Under the pieces are notes generated by a model. That model had not been told where the DNA came from, did not search any database, and was given only the letters and a program-made list of their open reading frames with translations. 5,545 bases of DNA, from the NCBI GenBank assembly GCA_013817465.1, contig JACDCP010000210.1, positions 1 to 5,545 on the forward strand, read 5' to 3'. Position 1 is the first letter of the stretch; each line of letters opens with the position of its first letter. Position numbers and translations under genes: made by a program. This stretch comes from Gammaproteobacteria bacterium. GTDB lineage: Bacteria; Pseudomonadota; Gammaproteobacteria; Steroidobacterales; JACDCP01. Shown here in pieces: positions 1 through 2,900 of the stretch.

Positions 1-188
1 GTGAGGTACTGCACGGACGTCAGCCACAGCATCGTGAATACGGCTTCTTTCGGCAGTTTGTCGGCTGCTGCCTGACCGAGGACGCGAGCAAACTGATTGG
101 TCAGCAGCACGAACAGCAGCACGCTCGCGACGACGAACCAGGTCGCGAGCACTTCGCGGAAGATGTATCGATCGAGTATGCGGAACAC
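1..188 (-). CDS. lptF: LptF, lipopolysaccharide export permease (N-terminal part, truncated by window edge)
   Basis: LptF is an inner-membrane permease subunit of the LptB2FG ABC transporter, which extracts lipopolysaccharide and passes it to LptC and the periplasmic bridge. Read on the minus strand from GTG at 188-186, the first 62 codons begin MFRILDRYIFREVLATWF and contain one hydrophobic segment (about residues 14-32), then FARVLGQAAADKLP. This matches the start of E. coli LptF (FRYLVRET..., first membrane helix, then RILGAA...IP). The RVLG(Q)AA block favours LptF over its paralogue LptG. The GTG start is forced: an in-frame TAG lies three codons after the next possible upstream codon region, with no ATG, GTG or TTG between, and the TAG overlaps no alternative start. 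No clear Shine-Dalgarno is visible upstream. The divergent position next to pepA is the usual gammaproteobacterial order and supports the call. The remainder of the gene, and presumably lptG, lies outside the window. Confidence 0.93.
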   Translation of the reverse strand, partial: MFRILDRYIFREVLATWFVVASVLLFVLLTNQFARVLGQAAADKLPKEAVFTMLWLTSVQYL

Positions 189-389
189 TATGTGGGATGG
201 TTTTTTCTAACCGGAACGTGCCGAATCGAGTACACTACGCCGCTTACGCAAGGGAGCCTGGCATTGTCGCAGTCGTTCCGGCGTCGAAGACCGCCCTGCC
301 TTGCGGTGCACTGAAACAGTAAGGTACCCCAGGCTTTGGCCGCGCTCAAATCAAGCATAACGAACAACCACCCGGCGAAGGAGCAGGCG
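189..389. promoter_or_regulatory. Divergent lptF/pepA intergenic region with probable promoters
   Basis: This 201-bp gap separates two divergent genes and must hold both promoters. On the plus strand TACACT at 231-236 is a fair -10 candidate (4 of 6 consensus) followed by a GC-rich stretch, but no good -35 lies 16-18 bp upstream, so it is weak. If it is used, pepA has a leader of roughly 150 nt. A 7-bp inverted repeat (AGCCTGG 255-261 and CCAGGCT 329-335) could fold within the leader but is short enough to be chance. I see no convincing minus-strand promoter for lptF. No operator of a known regulator is recognisable. The assignment rests on position more than on sequence. Confidence 0.35.
378..383 (+). 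promoter_or_regulatory. Ribosome binding site that fixes the pepA start
   Basis: AAGGAG lies 6 nt before GTG at 390. This selects GTG-390 over the in-frame TTG at 336, which would add 18 residues (starting MAALKSSITN) absent from the E. coli protein. From GTG-390 the protein begins MEFFATSGSPEK, which lines up residue for residue with E. coli PepA MEFSVKSGSPEK. Confidence 0.9.
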
Positions 390-1889
390 GTGGAATTTTT
401 CGCGACGAGTGGTTCGCCGGAAAAGGCGCGCAGCTCGTGCGCGATCGCCGGAGTGTTCCAGGACGGGCGGCTCTCGTCCGTCGCGAAACGGCTCGACAAG
501 GCCAGCGGCGGTGTGATCGGCCGGACCGTGCGCCGGGGTGATATCGCCGGCAAACCCGGCGATGTATTGTTGCTCACGAATCTCGATGGCCTGAAAACGC
601 AGCGCGTGCTCCTCGTCGGCTGCGGCCCGCAGAAATCGTTCGGCGCACGACAGTACCGCAAGGCCCTCGAAGCCGCGCTGGGCGCGATCGCGAGGACCAG
701 TATCCGGGATGCTGTCAGCTATCTCTCCTGCGAATCCGTATCCGGGACGGATTCCTACTATCTCGCGCGCTACGGTGTTGAGGCCGCACACGAGGCGTTA
801 TACCGTTTCCTCGAGCTCAAAACCGAGGGCGACGACCGCCCGCCAGCGCTCGGCAAGCTCGGCTTTGCCGTGAACGCACGCGAAGCGCTGGCGGATGCGG
901 AACGCGGCGTGGCGCATGGCGCGGCCATCGTCATCGGGATGGAGTTGACGCGCCGTCTCGGCAATCTGCCACCGAACATCTGCACGCCTGCCTATCTTGC
1001 GGACCGCGCACGACAGCTCGCGCGCGAAGAAAAAAAGATCGCCACCCGTATCGTCGACGAAGCTGCCATGAAGAAGCTCGGCATGGGCGGGCTGCTGGCA
1101 GTCACGAGCGCGAGCGACCAGCCGGCCAAGCTCATCGTTATCGAGTACCGGGGCGGCGCGAACGGAACGGCACCGGTGGCCCTGGTCGGCAAAGGCGTCA
1201 CCTTCGATACGGGCGGCATTTCGATCAAGCCGGCTGCGGCCATGGATGAAATGAAGTTCGACATGTGCGGCGCGGCGAGCGTGTTCGGCACGTTGCTCGC
1301 GCTGGCTCGTCTGGAGCTGCCGCTCAATGTGGTCGGCATCGTGCCGACCTGCGAGAACATGCCGGGCGGCACGGCCACCCGCCCCGGCGACATTGTCCGC
1401 ACGATGTCCGGACGCACCGTCGAGATTCTGAACACGGATGCCGAGGGGCGCATGATTCTGTGCGACGCGCTCACCTACGCACGCCGTTTCAATCCGGAAA
1501 CAGTGATCGATATCGCGACACTGACCGGTGCCTGCGTCATCGCGCTCGGTACGCATATCACCGGGCTCATGAGCAACGATGAGACCCTCGCCGGCGAGTT
1601 GCTCGAGGCAGGCGGGAATGCCGACGATCGCGCCTGGCGATTACCGCTCGGCGAGGAGTACGCGGAGCAGCTCAAGAGCAATTTCGCCGACCTCGCCAAC
1701 GTCGCCGGCCGCGAGGGCGGCGCGATCACGGCCGCATGCTTTCTCGCGAAGTTCACCGACGGGCTGCGCTGGGCGCATCTCGACGTGGCGGGCACGGCAT
1801 ACAGGAGCGGCAAGCAGAAAGGCGCCACCGGCCGCCCCGTGCCCCTGCTCATGGAGTTCCTGATCCAGCGTGCGAACGGCGCGCGCTGA
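390..1889 (+). CDS. pepA: Leucyl aminopeptidase PepA (peptidase family M17)
   Basis: PepA is a cytoplasmic, hexameric, two-metal aminopeptidase that removes N-terminal residues from peptides. In E. coli it also binds DNA as a cofactor of Xer recombination at cer and as a repressor of carAB. The product is 499 aa (E. coli 503). The N-terminal domain (about residues 1-170) precedes the M17 catalytic domain. The metal and active-site residues are all present: K268 and D273 in VGKGVTFDTGG, K280 in SIKP, D291 in MKFDMCGA, and D350, E352 and R354 in NTDAEGR, each offset by exactly two from E. coli K270/D275/K282/D293/D352/E354/R356. The signature NTDAEGRL ends in M instead of L, a conservative change beside the active site. 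The enzyme should be active. Whether the DNA-binding role is kept cannot be judged from sequence alone. The start is GTG with AAGGAG 6 nt upstream. holC follows after 71 nt on the same strand, suggesting cotranscription. Confidence 0.97.
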   Translation: MEFFATSGSPEKARSSCAIAGVFQDGRLSSVAKRLDKASGGVIGRTVRRGDIAGKPGDVLLLTNLDGLKTQRVLLVGCGPQKSFGARQYRKALEAALGAIARTSIRDAVSYLSCESVSGTDSYYLARYGVEAAHEALYRFLELKTEGDDRPPALGKLGFAVNAREALADAERGVAHGAAIVIGMELTRRLGNLPPNICTPAYLADRARQLAREEKKIATRIVDEAAMKKLGMGGLLAVTSASDQPAKLIVIEYRGGANGTAPVALVGKGVTFDTGGISIKPAAAMDEMKFDMCGAASVFGTLLALARLELPLNVVGIVPTCENMPGGTATRPGDIVRTMSGRTVEILNTDAEGRMILCDALTYARRFNPETVIDIATLTGACVIALGTHITGLMSNDETLAGELLEAGGNADDRAWRLPLGEEYAEQLKSNFADLANVAGREGGAITAACFLAKFTDGLRWAHLDVAGTAYRSGKQKGATGRPVPLLMEFLIQRANGAR

Positions 1890-1912
1890 GGACCGCAAGG
1901 GAACCAGGACCC

Positions 1913-2038
1913 GGTGCCGGACACCTGGCAGGGACTGTGTGGAGGCGTCGCCGCGCACCGATGATGAGTCAGGCAGTCGACGAAAAAACCGCCGGAAGCC
2001 ACGATCCGGCAAACAGTCACCCTCAGGTGCCCGGCACC
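1913..2038. repeat. REPIN/MITE-like element: two inverted palindromic ends enclosing the holC start
   Basis: The 28 nt at 1913-1940, read forward, match the reverse complement of 2011-2038 at 22 of 28 positions without gaps. The outer 15 nt are nearly identical (CAGGTGYCCGGCACC on the inward-reading strand, 14 of 15), and ACTGT recurs further in. The outer blocks are themselves near-palindromes: AGGTGCC-C-GGCACCT at 2025-2039 is perfect, and GGTGCC-G-GACACC at 1913-1925 has one mismatch. Two inverted copies of a short palindrome about 70 nt apart is the organisation of REPINs/BIMEs and some MITEs. The interior carries GGAGG (1941-1945) and the holC ATG (1961). Just outside the left end, CCAGG 1904-1908 can pair with CCTGG 1924-1928. 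I recognise the GGTGCCnG(A/G)CACC type of palindrome as resembling dispersed repeats of other proteobacteria, but that is recollection and not a search. The alternative is two independent short insertions flanking native sequence. Confidence 0.6.
1941..1945 (+). promoter_or_regulatory. Candidate holC ribosome binding site at unusual spacing
   Basis: GGAGG is the only strong Shine-Dalgarno match near the holC start, but it lies 15 nt before ATG-1961 and 18 nt before ATG-1964, longer than usual. No in-frame ATG, GTG or TTG sits at the optimal 5-9 nt distance. The odd spacing fits a start region assembled by an insertion. Initiation efficiency may be low, which chi, a low-copy clamp-loader subunit, could tolerate. 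Confidence 0.4.
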
Positions 2039-2518
2039 TCCACGACGCGCGTTGATTTCTACGTACTTTCCGACAATCCCGGGAGGGCGCGCCTGACGCT
2101 GGCCTGCCGCATTGCCGAGAAAGCGTTTGCGCAGGCGCACAAGGTCTACGTGTACGCTGCCTCAGCCGCGGAAGCGGGCCAGCTCGACGAATTGCTCTGG
2201 ACGTTTCGCGATACGAGCTTTGTGCCGCATGTGCTTGCAGACGCGCGAATCGCGCCCGATGGCGACGAGCTGCCGCCAGTGCTCATCGGCCACCGGGAAG
2301 CGCCCGGGGAAATGGGGACATTCCTGATTTCTTCCGAAATCAGGAATGTCCCCATTTCCCTGCTCATCAACATGAGCCAGGACGTGCCTGGATTCTTCGA
2401 TCGCTTCGCGCGTGTCGCAGAGCTGGTCGATGCCGGCGAGAATCACCGGCGGCTCGGCCGCGAGCGCTTCAGGTACTATCGCGATCGCGGCTGCACGCTC
2501 GAAACGCATCGGCTCTGA
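1961..2518 (+). CDS. holC: DNA polymerase III subunit chi (HolC) with N-terminal extension and in-frame palindromic insert
   Basis: Chi joins the psi subunit (HolD) to the clamp loader and contacts the C-terminal tail of SSB, helping the replicase on lagging-strand templates. The product is 185 aa, whereas family members are usually about 135-150 aa. The conserved core runs from VDFYVL (residue 31) through ACRIAEKAFAQAHKVYVY, LDELLWTF, SFVPH and LLINM to RLGRERFRYYRDRG. R163 and R167 correspond to K124 and R128 of E. coli chi, the SSB-binding basic residues. The excess length has two sources: about 29 residues before the core, mostly encoded inside an inverted-repeat element, and residues 116-133 (GEMGTFLISSEIRNVPIS), encoded by a perfect palindrome between the strands PVLIG and LLINM, a loop in chi. 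Both keep the frame, so the gene is probably functional. ATG-1964 and GTG-2027 are alternative starts without better ribosome-binding sites. The TGA overlaps the next ATG. Confidence 0.9.
   Translation: MMSQAVDEKTAGSHDPANSHPQVPGTSTTRVDFYVLSDNPGRARLTLACRIAEKAFAQAHKVYVYAASAAEAGQLDELLWTFRDTSFVPHVLADARIAPDGDELPPVLIGHREAPGEMGTFLISSEIRNVPISLLINMSQDVPGFFDRFARVAELVDAGENHRRLGRERFRYYRDRGCTLETHRL
2307..2360. repeat. Perfect 25-bp palindrome with 4-nt loop inserted in frame in holC (REP/RPE-like element)
   Basis: Arms 2307-2331 and 2336-2360 are perfect reverse complements (25 of 25) around the loop TTCC. The arm core is GGGGACATTCCTGATTTC. The unit is 54 bp, exactly 18 codons, and adds GEMGTFLISSEIRNVPIS to chi. 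Removing it joins GHREAP directly to LLINM, the spacing expected for the family. No divergence between arms implies a recent arrival or strong conversion or selection. It is much more A+T-rich than the surrounding codons. I see no target-site duplication. Palindromes of the GGGGACA...TGTCCCC type occur, as I recall, as dispersed repeats linked to REP-associated tyrosine transposases, and Rickettsia palindromic elements are the known precedent for in-frame palindromes in proteins. Family membership here is inference. An intrinsic terminator is excluded by the lack of a T-tract and the position inside an open frame. Confidence 0.85.
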
Positions 2519-2811
2519 TGGCAGGAAGAATCCGCACGGGACGCGAAGACATCCCCGTGTTGACGGACGCTGTCGAAGTCGCTGAGGGTGAGACGCTCGC
2601 CGGCGCGGAAACGCAGCTCGATGAGCGCCGGCTTGCGGAGCTGCACGACGAAATCGTCGCGCGCGCGCACACGCTGGCCGGGGAAATCGCCCGCGAGGCA
2701 TTGCAGACCCTGGAGGCGCCGCTGCTCGAGCAGCTGTCGACGCGGCTGCAAGAGGAGCTGCCGGAGTTGATCGGGACCCTCCTGCGCCATCGCCCGGACC
2801 GCGCGCCGTAG
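2518..2811 (+). CDS. Conserved small protein of unknown function between holC and valS
   Basis: The product is 97 aa, and I do not recognise a named family with certainty. The ATG overlaps the holC stop by one base (TGATG), and no Shine-Dalgarno precedes it, so translation probably depends on ribosomes finishing holC. The N-terminus carries a short motif DIPVLTDAVE (residues 11-20) that I associate with small uncharacterised proteobacterial proteins beginning with an IPxLT(D/E)xV segment. Residues 33-88 are charged and leucine-rich (RRLAELHDEIVARAHTLAGE ...), predicted to be one or two long amphipathic helices and perhaps a coiled coil. There is no signal peptide or membrane segment, so it is likely cytoplasmic. 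From memory Pseudomonas has a hypothetical gene at the same place, which supports a real gene. Coupling to holC suggests, without proof, a link to the clamp loader or replisome. The TAG stop overlaps the start of the palindrome at 2811-2829. Confidence 0.75.
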   Translation: MAGRIRTGREDIPVLTDAVEVAEGETLAGAETQLDERRLAELHDEIVARAHTLAGEIAREALQTLEAPLLEQLSTRLQEELPELIGTLLRHRPDRAP

Positions 2812-2829
2812 GGCGGGTTTCAACCCGCC
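2811..2829. repeat. Short palindrome overlapping the stop codon of the small gene
   Basis: GGCGGGTT (2812-2819) and AACCCGCC (2822-2829) form a perfect 8-bp inverted repeat with a 2-nt centre. With the preceding GTAG it reads GTAGGGCGGGTTTC..., a form that I recall as a dispersed intergenic repeat in several proteobacteria. Its leading G completes the TAG stop. It is not followed by a T-run (TTCTTCCC), so a rho-independent terminator is unlikely, although the hairpin could stabilise or attenuate the mRNA ahead of valS. Confidence 0.55.
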
Positions 2830-2873
2830 TTCTTCCCGCCCTCCGACCCTCTCTCCTGAGAGGATGGGAAGAA
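2830..2873. repeat. Imperfect nested inverted repeat before valS
   Basis: The outer arms TTCTTCCC (2830-2837) and GGGAAGAA (2866-2873) are perfect complements. Nested inside, CTCTC (2851-2855) pairs with GAGAG (2858-2862). The two stems are not collinear: 13 unpaired nt lie on the left and 3 on the right. The element abuts the preceding palindrome with no gap, and together they fill most of the 89-nt space before valS. It could be a decayed repeat or an mRNA leader structure. The evidence is structural only. Confidence 0.4.
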
Positions 2874-2882
2874 AGAACTCCT

Positions 2883-2890
2883 GTTAACAT
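2883..2890 (+). promoter_or_regulatory. Candidate extended -10 element for valS
   Basis: TGT-TAACAT at 2882-2890 has the extended -10 form (TGn, then TAACAT with 4 of 6 matches), followed by a GC-rich discriminator CGCGCG. There is no -35 match at 16-18 bp upstream. Transcription from here would start about 2896-2898, only a few bases before ATG-2901. The hexamer also lies within the 8-bp palindrome TGTTAACA. valS may equally be read only by transcription from upstream. Confidence 0.3.
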
Positions 2891-2900
2891 CGCGCGTGAC

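Noticed and set aside
255..335. 7-bp inverted repeat AGCCTGG/CCAGGCT in the pepA leader as a riboswitch or attenuator
   Set aside because: A 7-bp match separated by 67 nt is expected by chance in a region of this size, and no leader peptide or known riboswitch core is visible.
336..389. TTG-336 as the pepA start
   Set aside because: GTG-390 has AAGGAG at ideal spacing and gives the same N-terminus as E. coli PepA.
543..563. 8-bp hairpin ATCGCCGG/CCGGCGAT within pepA
   Set aside because: It encodes the conserved IAGKPGD segment and is explained by GC-rich codon use.
798..1556. 252-codon open frame antisense to pepA
   Set aside because: It is a shadow of a confidently identified gene in GC-rich DNA, with no family resemblance and no ribosome-binding site of note.
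2307..2360. Palindrome as an intrinsic terminator
   Set aside because: There is no T-tract, it lies inside an open frame, and conserved HolC sequence continues on both sides.
2297..2370. Target-site duplication flanking the holC palindrome
   Set aside because: The flanks (CGCCCG on the left, TGCTCA on the right) do not repeat, so no duplication can be claimed and the insertion mechanism stays open.
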